64,000 nucleotides of DNA from JASLDZ01 sp965199975 (lineage in GTDB: Bacteria > Pseudomonadota > Alphaproteobacteria > Caulobacterales > Caulobacteraceae), in the NCBI GenBank assembly GCA_965199975.1, contig OZ241340.1, forward strand, positions 992,001-1,056,000, read 5' to 3'. The notes beneath the pieces were generated by a model, which was not told where the DNA came from, ran no database searches, and saw nothing but the letters and a program-made list of their open reading frames with translations. How positions within the stretch are numbered: the first letter of the stretch is position 1; every line of letters starts with the position of its first letter. A program made the position numbers and the translations under genes. This document shows, in pieces, positions 52,793-61,142 of the stretch.

Positions 52793-53244
52793 CGCACGCG
52801 CATCGCGCGGAATAGGGGAAGCTGGAGGCTCTGTTCGCGCGGCGCGAACTCGGCGGCCAGCACGTCCAGATGGGGATCCAGGCGCAGGAGCAGCGCATCG
52901 TCGGCCGCGTCGGCCCGCACCAGGACGCCATCGGCGACCAGCTCGCCGTGGGTCATGCCGTGCAGCACCAGGACCGTGCCGCGCAGGGCGGGAAATGAGG
53001 CCCCGGCGAAGAGGTCGCGCAGAGCGGTCAGCAGAACTTGGTGGCCTTGGAGCTCGATCCGAAATTTTTCCTTCAAGACCACGGCGAGCCGCAGCAAGAG
53101 CACCGTCTGCCAGGCGTAAAGCGCTCTATGGCCAGGGCCCCGCGGCGGCACGTCCGGCGCGATCAGGGCGCGCCGATGGGTCCACTCCCGGAGCTGGTCG
53201 GCCGAGAGCCCGGTCAGTTGCTGGACGCGGCCGGCGTTGATCAT
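52789..53244 (-). CDS. MerR-like HTH regulator heading the methyltransferase-PIN operon
   Basis: 151 residues from the ATG at 53244 (MINAGRVQQLTGLSADQLRE); a GTG at 53259 would add 5. N-terminal winged helix of MerR type (LSADQLREWTHRRALIAPDV, RALYAWQTVLLLRLAVVLKE). The C-terminal half is not a known sensor. Overlaps the methyltransferase start by 4 bases. The half-sites at 53266-53310 in its promoter suggest autoregulation. Confidence 0.75.
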   Translation of the reverse strand: MINAGRVQQLTGLSADQLREWTHRRALIAPDVPPRGPGHRALYAWQTVLLLRLAVVLKEKFRIELQGHQVLLTALRDLFAGASFPALRGTVLVLHGMTHGELVADGVLVRADAADDALLLRLDPHLDVLAAEFAPREQSLQLPLFRAMRVR

Positions 53245-53265
53245 GACGAAGGCGACCACTCCAAG

Positions 53266-53310
53266 CGGGTATGGCGCCCACTTCTAAATGCCAAACGGGT
53301 ATCATACCCG
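53266..53310. promoter_or_regulatory. CGGGTAT half-sites, operator of the MerR-like regulator
   Basis: CGGGTAT at 53266-53272 and the near-perfect dyad CGGGTAT-C-ATACCCG at 53296-53310 lie between the regulator and the divergent gene. Three copies of the half-site within 45 bases indicate a specific binding site controlling both directions. Confidence 0.6.
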
Positions 53311-53478
53311 CTTAAGATAGCAATCTCGCCCAACCCTGCGGCAGACACGGTCGTATCCCGCCAAGGCGCTTGGCCTCGATAGCGTATGGAGAGTAGGGTG
53401 GAGCGAAAGATGCGTCGGCGGCGAAACCGCCGGCGCAGTGGAGGAATCCACAACAACCTGACGCAATCGGAGTTGAAC

Positions 53479-54090
53479 ATGGCTCAGACGCCAAACTACT
53501 CGACCCTATTTTCATGCCTGCACGACGAGCCGACCGAGTACGGTTCACTTGGTCGCGGCACGCACTATTCGGTCCTACGCGCGGTGGAGTGGCTCGATGT
53601 CTGCCGCCGCCCGCTGGCGCGCCCGCAGGTCCACGACTTCGCGGTCATCTGGGACGAGGACCATGACACCCGGATCATCGAGGCGATCGAGCGGATCTAC
53701 ATGGCCGGGCTTCTGTCGCCCGTGCAGTTCATCGGCGAGCGCAAAGGCGGCCTGACCCTGATCGTGGCGGCCAAGTTCTATTGGGATGCCGACACCGAGA
53801 TCGGCGACTACAAGCGCCAGGTCGAGGCGGCGATCCAGCCCCTGGACGATCACTGGCCGGTCGAGATCGGCATGTTCGACCGTTCCGGCGCCCGCCACGC
53901 CAGCTGGCATCAGACCGAGCCGGTGGGCCTGGTCAGCGCCGAGCCCCACCGGATCAATGTCTACATGGCCAATATCGACTCTCTTTGGGGCCTAGGCACC
54001 AAACCGCCTGTCTGGCCGCGCGGCATGCCGCCTTGGCCGCCCGTGCCGACGCCGCCACCGCCCTTCTTCCCGGCCGAACCGGCGGCTTAG
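53479..54090 (+). CDS. Hypothetical protein, divergent partner of the methyltransferase operon
   Basis: 203 residues from the ATG at 53479, with GGAG 7 bases before. Reads YSTLFSCLHDEPTEYGSLGR, GTHYSVLRAVEWLDVC, VHDFAVIWDEDHDTRIIEAI, ERIYMAGLLSPVQFIGERKG and ends in a Pro-rich tail (WPPVPTPPPPFFPAEPAA). No family recognised. Shares the operator region with the MerR-like/methyltransferase/PIN operon, so it may belong to the same system. Confidence 0.75.
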   Translation: MAQTPNYSTLFSCLHDEPTEYGSLGRGTHYSVLRAVEWLDVCRRPLARPQVHDFAVIWDEDHDTRIIEAIERIYMAGLLSPVQFIGERKGGLTLIVAAKFYWDADTEIGDYKRQVEAAIQPLDDHWPVEIGMFDRSGARHASWHQTEPVGLVSAEPHRINVYMANIDSLWGLGTKPPVWPRGMPPWPPVPTPPPPFFPAEPAA

Positions 54091-54327
54091 ACTCGCGCCC
54101 CTTCGGAACAGGAGGTGGTGGCGCCGGCGTTGACCGGACCTAAAGTGACGCTTGCATGTCACCAGACCTAGAAAGCGCCGGTCGGACCTCACCGTGAACG
54201 CTGGCGTTTGAATCTCCAGAGTCTGGAGCGGATCCGAAGTCAGCTCTAGGCGCTCAGTGGCGCAACAGTCTGCGGCCCATCGGTAACCGTCGCCACGACG
54301 AACCAAGCGCACGACCAGTTGAGCTGC

Positions 54328-55326
54328 TTACGCTTTCCGACCTCCGACGTCTAGCCACACGACGTAGTCTTTCGGGGTATAATCAGCGGCACCCGACAGG
54401 GCCTCCAGCGGGCGGGCGTCGAAGATGTCGGCCACGAATGGATTGAGGTCGTGCCGCCCTAAGTTGGGGCACCAGACATTTGGTGGCTGTCCCTCGCCGC
54501 CGATTGTGAAGGGATCTTCGCGACGAATGCGCTGCTCTTGCGGAGCGAGTTTCAGGTTTTCGAGGTGGTTCAGGACCACAATACCGTCCACAGCATCGAA
54601 CGCGACCCGCGTCCCGTCAGTTGTGTGCCAAGACTTGGCCGTGAGTAGGCCGACCTCCGGGTGGCTGAGCGCCGACGTTGCCTCGAAGACGTAACCGTCC
54701 CAGAGCACGATCAGTACACCAGTTCGGTCTCTCGTCGAGAAACCGGCGAACTTAGTTTGTGCACTTTCAATAAAATCCTTGAGCGTGTTGTCGCGTGGGA
54801 GCGTCGCGGCTTTACGGATGTCGCTTATGTTGCCCAGAGGCCCTCGTGCTGGCAGCTGTTGACTGCGTTCGGCGCGGCGGGCTTGGTAGTCGATGAACGA
54901 CGGGCACTTCACTTCAAAGAGCCATTGATGGTCTGGCGCATCAACGACGATTTCAGGCCTTCCGCCGGTCACGGCATTTAGGGGTTCAACTGAAAAGTGC
55001 GAACCCTCAGGCCACATTGCCTCGAATACCCCGCGAGTTACGAGGATTTCGGCTAACTTCTGCACCAGTTGCTCGTAGCCACGCTGCCAGTGCGTCGCAT
55101 CGACCTTGCTGTTAACGTAGCGGGTGTTTGCGAGTTCGCGAATGAAGCGCGCCGCGCTTCCTGGCAGACGCGCGTCGCACACTCGCAGCGCGTCGAGAAG
55201 TTGCCGTCCAAACCGCGTGATCCGGCCTTCAGCTAGATGGTAGCTGAGCCACTGGCGTGTCCCTCCCGTCAGTTGGCGGTAGCTCGCAGCGAGCGCATCG
55301 GCATCGATTGTCTTTGAAACGCCCAT
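54328..55326 (-). CDS. PD-(D/E)XK nuclease-like protein
   Basis: 332 residues from the ATG at 55326, preceded by GGAGG at a good distance (an ATG at 55353 is also open). The nuclease core is suggested by RPEIVVDAPDHQWLFEVKCP (Glu125 or Asp129, Glu138, Lys140), with a predicted alpha-rich N-terminus. A restriction-like or defence nuclease is likely; it lies 237 bases from the methyltransferase-associated divergent gene but on the other strand. Family not recognised. Confidence 0.75.
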   Translation of the reverse strand: MGVSKTIDADALAASYRQLTGGTRQWLSYHLAEGRITRFGRQLLDALRVCDARLPGSAARFIRELANTRYVNSKVDATHWQRGYEQLVQKLAEILVTRGVFEAMWPEGSHFSVEPLNAVTGGRPEIVVDAPDHQWLFEVKCPSFIDYQARRAERSQQLPARGPLGNISDIRKAATLPRDNTLKDFIESAQTKFAGFSTRDRTGVLIVLWDGYVFEATSALSHPEVGLLTAKSWHTTDGTRVAFDAVDGIVVLNHLENLKLAPQEQRIRREDPFTIGGEGQPPNVWCPNLGRHDLNPFVADIFDARPLEALSGAADYTPKDYVVWLDVGGRKA

Positions 55327-55483
55327 CTGCGACCTCCGCGCTAACCGACTCAATCATCAACCCCCGACCTTGGTGCTGGTGCCTTGTCGAGCCGCGAGGC
55401 GACGACTGTAGCTCTGACGAGGTGTTGGGGCTCGGCCAGCGAACGTCCGCTTCTCGGCCAGAAGGCCATGACCGCTTCTGGCG

Positions 55484-56701
55484 CTAGTTCGCCCTGTGGG
55501 CAGTGATGAGAGTGTCGATCTCGTCGGGTCGCGGGTTGGTGAACTCCAGCCGGACGCGGCCGTCGGCCTGAGTGGTGATGACCGCCGGGATGGAGCTGGC
55601 GCTCAGAGCCCAGCCGGCCGGCAGGATCACCTCGTTGTGGGCACGTCCGAAGCTGCGCCTCCAGACCAGTTCGGAGCCCTGCAGGCTGTAGCGGTCAGCG
55701 TCGACATAGGTCTCGCTCATGCGCAGCCGCTTGGAGCCACCGGGCGGCACGGGCGCGTAGCGAAACACCACCACCTCGGTATCCCTCGTGACCGTCAGAT
55801 CGGGCTTGTGCACGCCGACGCGAGAAATCGCCTCGCCCTTCAGCACCTGCGGGCGCAGCGCCTCGCCTGTGTCGAGATCTCGGCCGCCAGGATCGCGCAC
55901 CACGCTGCCCGTGCGCACGACGTTGACGTAGTCGTCTGCGCCAGCCTTCGTCTCCGTGTAGTCGTGGTAGAGGCTGAAGGCGTGGGTCTCCGGCGGCTGC
56001 AGGTCGTAGACGATGTCGCGCGTTTCGCTGGCCCGCTCGCGGACCGCCAGCGTTGTGGGGTCGGGTGAGGGGAGTGGCCGCGCGTCAGGCCGAGCGCGCA
56101 GCTCAAGCGGGGCGGGGCCAGCAGCGTCATTCCAGAAACTGATGCGCACGCGCCCGTCCGGGTCTTGCAGCACTTGGCTGGGCACGTTGCAGGCCATCAG
56201 CTCGTAGCCGGCCGGCAGCACGACGGTGTTGCGGCGGATGCCCAGCGAACGGGAGAAGACCAGTACGCCATCGGCCTCGACGCGGTAGCTTTTCGGGTCC
56301 GCGTACGTCTTGTCGATGCGGATGCGGCCGCCGCCGCCCTGCGGAACAGGCCGCGCCAGGTGGATGCGCAGGTACTGGTCCGCCTCGTCGCCCTCAACGC
56401 CGTCGCTACGTGCGGCCTGAGCTGAGATGGTCTCGTGCGCCAGCGGCCGTCCGGTGGCCCTGTCGGTGACGGTCTCGTCCGAGGCTTGGGAGCCGCGGCG
56501 GATCGGGTTGTCGTAGACCCGAGCGCCGGGCGTGGTGGCGGTGACGTCGTAGAGAATGCGGAACTTGCCCGAGCCGGGTGCGAGCAGATCGTAGCGCGTG
56601 TAGGCGTCAGCTTCGCTCTGGCGTGGCGCAGCCCAGGCTGCGCTGCCCCCTGTGGCGACCATGGCCAGAGCGACGACGCCGGGCGCAAATCCTGACCGCA
56701 T
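55484..56701 (-). CDS. Secreted hypothetical protein with internal duplication
   Basis: 405 residues from the ATG at 56701 with a signal peptide (RSGFAPGVVALAMVATGGSA then AWAAPRQ). Beta-rich. Two related halves are seen: GGRIRIDKTYADPKSYRVEA with RRNTVVLPAGYELMACNVPS, and SKRLRMSETYVDADRYSLQG with HNEVILPAGWALSASSIPAV; both follow with DGRVRISFWN / DGRVRLEFTN. Probably a periplasmic or surface protein; function unknown. Confidence 0.75.
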   Translation of the reverse strand: MRSGFAPGVVALAMVATGGSAAWAAPRQSEADAYTRYDLLAPGSGKFRILYDVTATTPGARVYDNPIRRGSQASDETVTDRATGRPLAHETISAQAARSDGVEGDEADQYLRIHLARPVPQGGGGRIRIDKTYADPKSYRVEADGVLVFSRSLGIRRNTVVLPAGYELMACNVPSQVLQDPDGRVRISFWNDAAGPAPLELRARPDARPLPSPDPTTLAVRERASETRDIVYDLQPPETHAFSLYHDYTETKAGADDYVNVVRTGSVVRDPGGRDLDTGEALRPQVLKGEAISRVGVHKPDLTVTRDTEVVVFRYAPVPPGGSKRLRMSETYVDADRYSLQGSELVWRRSFGRAHNEVILPAGWALSASSIPAVITTQADGRVRLEFTNPRPDEIDTLITAHRAN

Positions 56702-56777
56702 GCACTCTACTCCAAGCCGCCGACGCAGAGTGCACGAACAGCCTGCAGCGTCCAGCGAGGTCAAAATAGGTCGTGTC

Positions 56778-56969
56778 TTAGTTTGAATGTTGGACCGCAC
56801 AAAAGCTTTGCGCCTGCTCACTCGCATCAGCTGAAGCTTCTCCGCCTTCGATCGCTGACGCGGCGTGGCTGCGAATGCACGTTTGAAGCGGGGAAAAGTA
56901 AATCGACATGCCAGCGGCTCCCAGGATCGCAGCCGAGATGATAACGGCAATGATGATGCCCTTGCTCAC
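56778..56969 (-). CDS. Small single-pass membrane protein
   Basis: 63 residues; GTG start at 56969 with GAGGG before it. Membrane helix KGIIIAVIISAAILGAAGMS, short exterior domain with two cysteines (PLQTCIRSH, QSFCAVQHSN). Located just upstream of the secreted protein gene on the same strand, so possibly linked. No family recognised. Confidence 0.6.
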   Translation of the reverse strand: MSKGIIIAVIISAAILGAAGMSIYFSPLQTCIRSHAASAIEGGEASADASEQAQSFCAVQHSN

Positions 56970-57219
56970 GTTGTACCCTCGCGTTTCTCAGAAAGGCAGC
57001 CTTTTCGCTTTCGCCTGAATGCCATGTGATCTTACGGCCAACCTCGCTCGGATCGCGTTCCCGTGCCATGCGCGAGAAGCAAAACCTAGATTGAGACACT
57101 ACTCAGATCAGGGCCGATCACAAGCGAATCACCAAGTTGTGCTGTTAGCGCGAGTGATGGGGTGACCTCGGCCGGGAGCGTTCGTTCTTAAACCCGCCTT
57201 GCAGCCGCTTGGCTCGCGA

Positions 57220-57891
57220 TTAGGCGGCCAGGAAGCGTTCGTCGCCGCAGGCCCACCCGATGAACAGCGGGCGACGATCGGAGGGCCGGACCTGCTCGAT
57301 GACACCGACCTCTCCAACGACACCGGCCAGCCGAGCGAATCGCTGGTAGTCGGCGAGCCAGCGTCGATCCGGCGAAAAGCTGTGGACGACCATGGCCGCA
57401 GCGCTTGCCGAGAAGCGCTCGGCTTCGATCACCGCCGCGGCGGTGCGGTGCAGGAGCTGGTAGCGCACCGCGCCGTCGATCTCACCTGCGATCCCGAGCA
57501 GTTCGGTGATCGCTTGAAGCCGTTGGATCTTCCCCGGTGAGGCGCCTTCCAGCCACTCCGCGACCGTCGGTCCGAACGGCTCCTCCACCTTGCCCTCGAC
57601 CGTCAAGGCCACGAGGCCAAGCTTGGTACGCAGCAAGGCGAACACGTCCGACTGGCTCTCGCGGCGTCCACCTGGCAGCGCCGTCTTGTGCTCGGGAAGC
57701 GCGAGCAGGAGCTCGGCCTCTCCCATGAGGGGCTGCAGGACGGCGGCGATCTCGCTCGGCAGCCCGTCAGCGGCCTCCCAGCTGCTGGCCATGGTGCGAG
57801 CCGAGTAGCCCATGGCCCATTGCAGCTCCGGCTTGGCCAGGAACTGCCGCCAGGCCTTGGGACCGGAATTAGGGACGTGGACGCGGTTCAT
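57220..57891 (-). CDS. DUF6946-like protein, possible nuclease fold
   Basis: 223 residues from the ATG at 57891 (NRVHVPNSGPKAWRQFLAKP). Segments VFALLRTKLGLVALTVEGKV, EEPFGPTVAEWL, KIQRLQAITELLGI, AAMVVHSFSPDRRWLADYQR are those I associate with DUF6946; the EGK in VEGKVEE resembles an ExK nuclease motif. Function unknown. Confidence 0.65.
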   Translation of the reverse strand: MNRVHVPNSGPKAWRQFLAKPELQWAMGYSARTMASSWEAADGLPSEIAAVLQPLMGEAELLLALPEHKTALPGGRRESQSDVFALLRTKLGLVALTVEGKVEEPFGPTVAEWLEGASPGKIQRLQAITELLGIAGEIDGAVRYQLLHRTAAAVIEAERFSASAAAMVVHSFSPDRRWLADYQRFARLAGVVGEVGVIEQVRPSDRRPLFIGWACGDERFLAA

Positions 57892-57909
57892 GGCGCCACC
57901 ATGATGCAC

Positions 57910-59010
57910 CGAGGAGGGTAGGTCACCAGCGAGCGGGCGGGCTGGAACCTGGGCCGGAGGTGCTGAATCCGCTCAGTTGCGGCGTCTATCGTACGCGGGT
58001 GCTCGCTACACCCCGTCGGGAAACGCTGCTGTTGTTAGAGCAAACATTAGCGTAGGTGGCGGAAAATGCCACAACTCCCAGCAAACTAACTGGATTTCGG
58101 CGACCTAAACGAAGGATTTACTCGATAGAGCTGAAGGGTGACTCAATTCAATATTTGAAGAGCCGCGTTGCGATTTGACGAAATGTCAGAGATTTAGCTC
58201 CTAAACAGGCGAGCGGCGATCACGAAAAGGTGATGTTGCTGAAAAGGTGTAGGGTGATGGTCAGTGATCATGGAAGATCAGCACTCTGGCATGGCTGCAC
58301 AAGCTGTACTGCGCTCCATGCTGCCCTTCGGCAAGCCTCTATGGCGTCAATTCTGACGCGGTCGAGGAGAGTCTTCAACGACTTGTCAGCATAATCGTAT
58401 GATATTAGCTATCGAGACGGCCAAAAATTCCTTCAGCGTTGGCTGGCTCGGCTCCTTCGAAGAAGATCTACAGAGCCTGATGTTTACCGGGGTGGAGATG
58501 GATAGAAGATAAGGGTGAATTGGCGCGTTCAACAAACGACCTTCTGTCTGATGTTTCCGGCATATTTGTCTTGGATGGCCCTTCAGGAGCGGCGATTGCA
58601 TCTAGGGTAAAAATCATTGGCTCAGCTCTCGAACACGCCAGTCGCAATACAATGATGATTGACGGAGAACATCCACGCGAGCAGGACGAGGTGTTGGGTT
58701 AGATTAGGCGACGGGAGGGGGCTTGCCCCCTCCTCTAGTTGGTTCACCACCATCGGAAGGAGGCGGATGCCTCAAGCGCTGGAGTGGCGCGCTAGATCAA
58801 CCGACAAGCTCCACATGTAAGCTAGCGCTCTCGCCCCCGCTCACCTAGCGGCGCAGCTACCCGCCACGGTGCCGGTCCGGCATAGCACTCGTACTCACCG
58901 ATCCACACGTCAGCTCCAGAGTTCTCTCTAGCCTGCTAACTGGGCGCTTACTGGATCGAGCAAGCCCTGCGTTCGCGACATCGGTTCTGGCTCCAACAGC
59001 TTGAAAAGAT
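57910..59010. other. 1.1 kb right end of the accessory region, no confident gene
   Basis: A/T-richer between 58000 and 58520. Possible short peptides: 58400-58516 (+, MILAIETAKNSFSVGWLGSF) and 58520-58702 (+, ARSTNDLLSDVSGIFVLDGP, from a TTG). A hairpin GGAGGGGGC-TT-GCCCCCTCC lies at 58714-58733 after the second. Tail bases up to the tRNA show nothing. Confidence 0.35.
58714..58733 (+). terminator. GC-rich hairpin
   Basis: Nine-base perfect stem with a 2-base loop, 12 bases past the possible small gene ending at 58702; moderately T-rich afterwards (tctagttggtt). Confidence 0.45.
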
Positions 59011-59087
59011 TGGCGCGCCCGGAACGATTCGAACGTCCGACCCTCAGATTCGTAGTCTGATGCTCTATCCAGCTGAGCTACGGGCGC
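59011..59087 (-). tRNA. tRNA-Arg (anticodon ACG)
   Basis: 77 bases on the minus strand: GCGCCCGTAGCTCAGCTGGA ..., anticodon loop CTACGAA (ACG), T-loop GTTCGAATC, acceptor complement CGGGCGC, discriminator G and encoded CCA. Its 3' end faces the accessory region, the usual side for island integration. Confidence 0.95.
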
Positions 59088-59207
59088 GCGCCGCGCGAGC
59101 GGCTGGCTCGCGGGAGGCGCGGAGATAGCGCAGGCGCCCATCGCGCGCAACCGCTGACGGCGCACGCGAGGGACGCTAAGGCTGGCGCGTCCGCCGGAGC
59201 CCCGACC

Positions 59208-60938
59208 ATGCCCACAACGCCCATTCGCCTCGCCACAGCGCTCGCCGCCGCCACGGCCCTGGCGCTGGCGCTCGCGCCTGCGGCGGGGGTCGCCAAGCCC
59301 CGCACGGCCACGGCTCTCCACGTTGAAATCGGCCACGCCATGGTGGCGGCCGCAAATCCGCTCGCCACCGAGGCGGGGCTCGAGGTCCTGCGTGCGGGCG
59401 GGACGGCCGCGGACGCGGCGGTGGCGGTGCAGGCCGTGCTGGGGCTGGTGGAGCCGCAGAGTTCGGGCCTCGGCGGCGGCGCCTTCATGGTCTACCGCGA
59501 CGGGGCCACCGGGCGCGTCACCAGCTACGACGGGCGCGAGACGGCGCCGGCCAAGGCCACGCCCACCCTGTTCTACGGCGAGGACGGCCGGCCGCTGCCC
59601 TTCTTCGACGCGGTGCTCTCCGGCCGCTCGACCGGCGCGCCCGGCGCCATCGCCATGCTGGAGCTGGCGCAGCGCCAGCACGGCCGGCTCCCCTGGGCGT
59701 CGCTCTTCCCCGCCGCCGAACGGCTGGCGCGCCAGGGCTTCATCGTCTCGCCGCGCCTGGCGGGCATGATCGCGGGGCGCGCGCCCCAGGCGGGGACGCC
59801 CGACACGCGGCGCTACTTCTCGCGCCCCGACGGCACGCCGCTCAAGGCCGGCGACCGGCTGAGCAACGCGCTCTACGCCGACGCCCTGGCGCGCATCGCC
59901 GCCCAGGGCGCCGCGGGGCTGCTGCGCGGGCCGGTGGCCGCCGAGATCGTCGCACGCGTGCACGAGGGGCCGCGGCCGGGGTCGCTCACCACCGCCGACC
60001 TCGCCGCCTACCGGCCGCTGGCCAAGCCGGCTCTGTGCCGCCCCTACCGCGCCTACGTGATCTGCGCGCCGCAGACGCCCTCGGGCGGCGTGGGCCTGCT
60101 CGAGCTCCTGGGCGTGCTGGAGCCGACCGACATCGCCGCGCGCAGCGCCGCCGATCCGAAGGCCTGGGTGCTGTTCGCCCAGGCCAGCCGCCTGGCCTAC
60201 GCCGACCGCGACCGCTACGAGGGCGACCCCGCCTTCGTGCACGTGCCCACCGCCGGCATGCTCGACCCGGCCTATGACAAGGCGCGCGCGGCGTTGATCC
60301 CCACGCTCACCGGCCCAACGGTCGCGGCCGGCGACCCCCCCGGCGCGCCTCGCGCCGGGCCCGACGCCACCGTGGAGCCTGGGGGCACCTCGTCGTTCGC
60401 CATCGTCGACCGCTGGGGGAACGTGGTGTCGATCACCACCACGGTGGAGAGCATCTTCGGCTCGGGGCGCATGGCGCACGGCTTCTTCCTCAACAACCAG
60501 CTGACCGACTTCTCCTTCACCCCCACCCGCCCGGACGGCGGGCCGGCGGCCAATGCGGTGGCGGCGCGCAAGCGGCCCCGCTCGTCGATGACGCCGGTGA
60601 TCGTGCTCGACCGGCGCGGGAAGTTCGTGGCGGCGGTGGGCTCGCCCGGCGGCAACGCCATCATCGCCTATGTGGCCAAGGCGCTGGTGGCCACGCTGGA
60701 CTGGCGCATGGATCCGCAGGCGGCGCTGGCGCTGCCCAACCTCGTGGCGCGCCCCACCCGCACGGCGCTGGAGACGGGCGCCGCGCCCGCCGTGGCCCAG
60801 GCGCTGCGCGCCACCGGCCAGCAGGTCGACACCGACGTGGGCGAGGAGTCGGGCCTGCACATGGTGGTGGCGCTACCCGGCGGCGGCTACCGCGGCGCCG
60901 CCGACCCTCGGCGCGAGGGCGTGGCGAAGGGCTGGTGA
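59208..60938 (+). CDS. ggt: Gamma-glutamyltransferase
   Basis: 576 residues with signal peptide (to about residue 30). Periplasmic glutathione hydrolase/transpeptidase made as a proenzyme. Seen: QSSGLGGGAFMVYRDG, the autocleavage and catalytic Thr in EPGGTSSFAIVDRWGNVVS, IFGSGRMAHGFFLNNQLTDF, SMTPVIVL, VGSPGGNAII. Complete length. Confidence 0.95.
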   Translation: MPTTPIRLATALAAATALALALAPAAGVAKPRTATALHVEIGHAMVAAANPLATEAGLEVLRAGGTAADAAVAVQAVLGLVEPQSSGLGGGAFMVYRDGATGRVTSYDGRETAPAKATPTLFYGEDGRPLPFFDAVLSGRSTGAPGAIAMLELAQRQHGRLPWASLFPAAERLARQGFIVSPRLAGMIAGRAPQAGTPDTRRYFSRPDGTPLKAGDRLSNALYADALARIAAQGAAGLLRGPVAAEIVARVHEGPRPGSLTTADLAAYRPLAKPALCRPYRAYVICAPQTPSGGVGLLELLGVLEPTDIAARSAADPKAWVLFAQASRLAYADRDRYEGDPAFVHVPTAGMLDPAYDKARAALIPTLTGPTVAAGDPPGAPRAGPDATVEPGGTSSFAIVDRWGNVVSITTTVESIFGSGRMAHGFFLNNQLTDFSFTPTRPDGGPAANAVAARKRPRSSMTPVIVLDRRGKFVAAVGSPGGNAIIAYVAKALVATLDWRMDPQAALALPNLVARPTRTALETGAAPAVAQALRATGQQVDTDVGEESGLHMVVALPGGGYRGAADPRREGVAKGW

Positions 60939-61142
60939 TCGCGCCTCCACGCTGCGCCCAGCGCGAGAAAAGAGTCCGGCCGGACTGTCCGGTAGCGAAG
61001 CTAAGGCGCTGACTTAGCAGGATTCTCCCTCCTATACGGTCGCTGGCGGAGTCCGACCGTCCGGACTCCCGCGATCGCCGTCTTTGCAGGATAGCCTCGG
61101 CCGAGCGGGGTGTGGAAAGATCGCCTGCGCGGGCGCGGCCAG

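Noticed and set aside
58857..60860. 667-codon minus-strand open frame
   Set aside because: Antisense to ggt and crossing the tRNA-Arg gene; no protein character.
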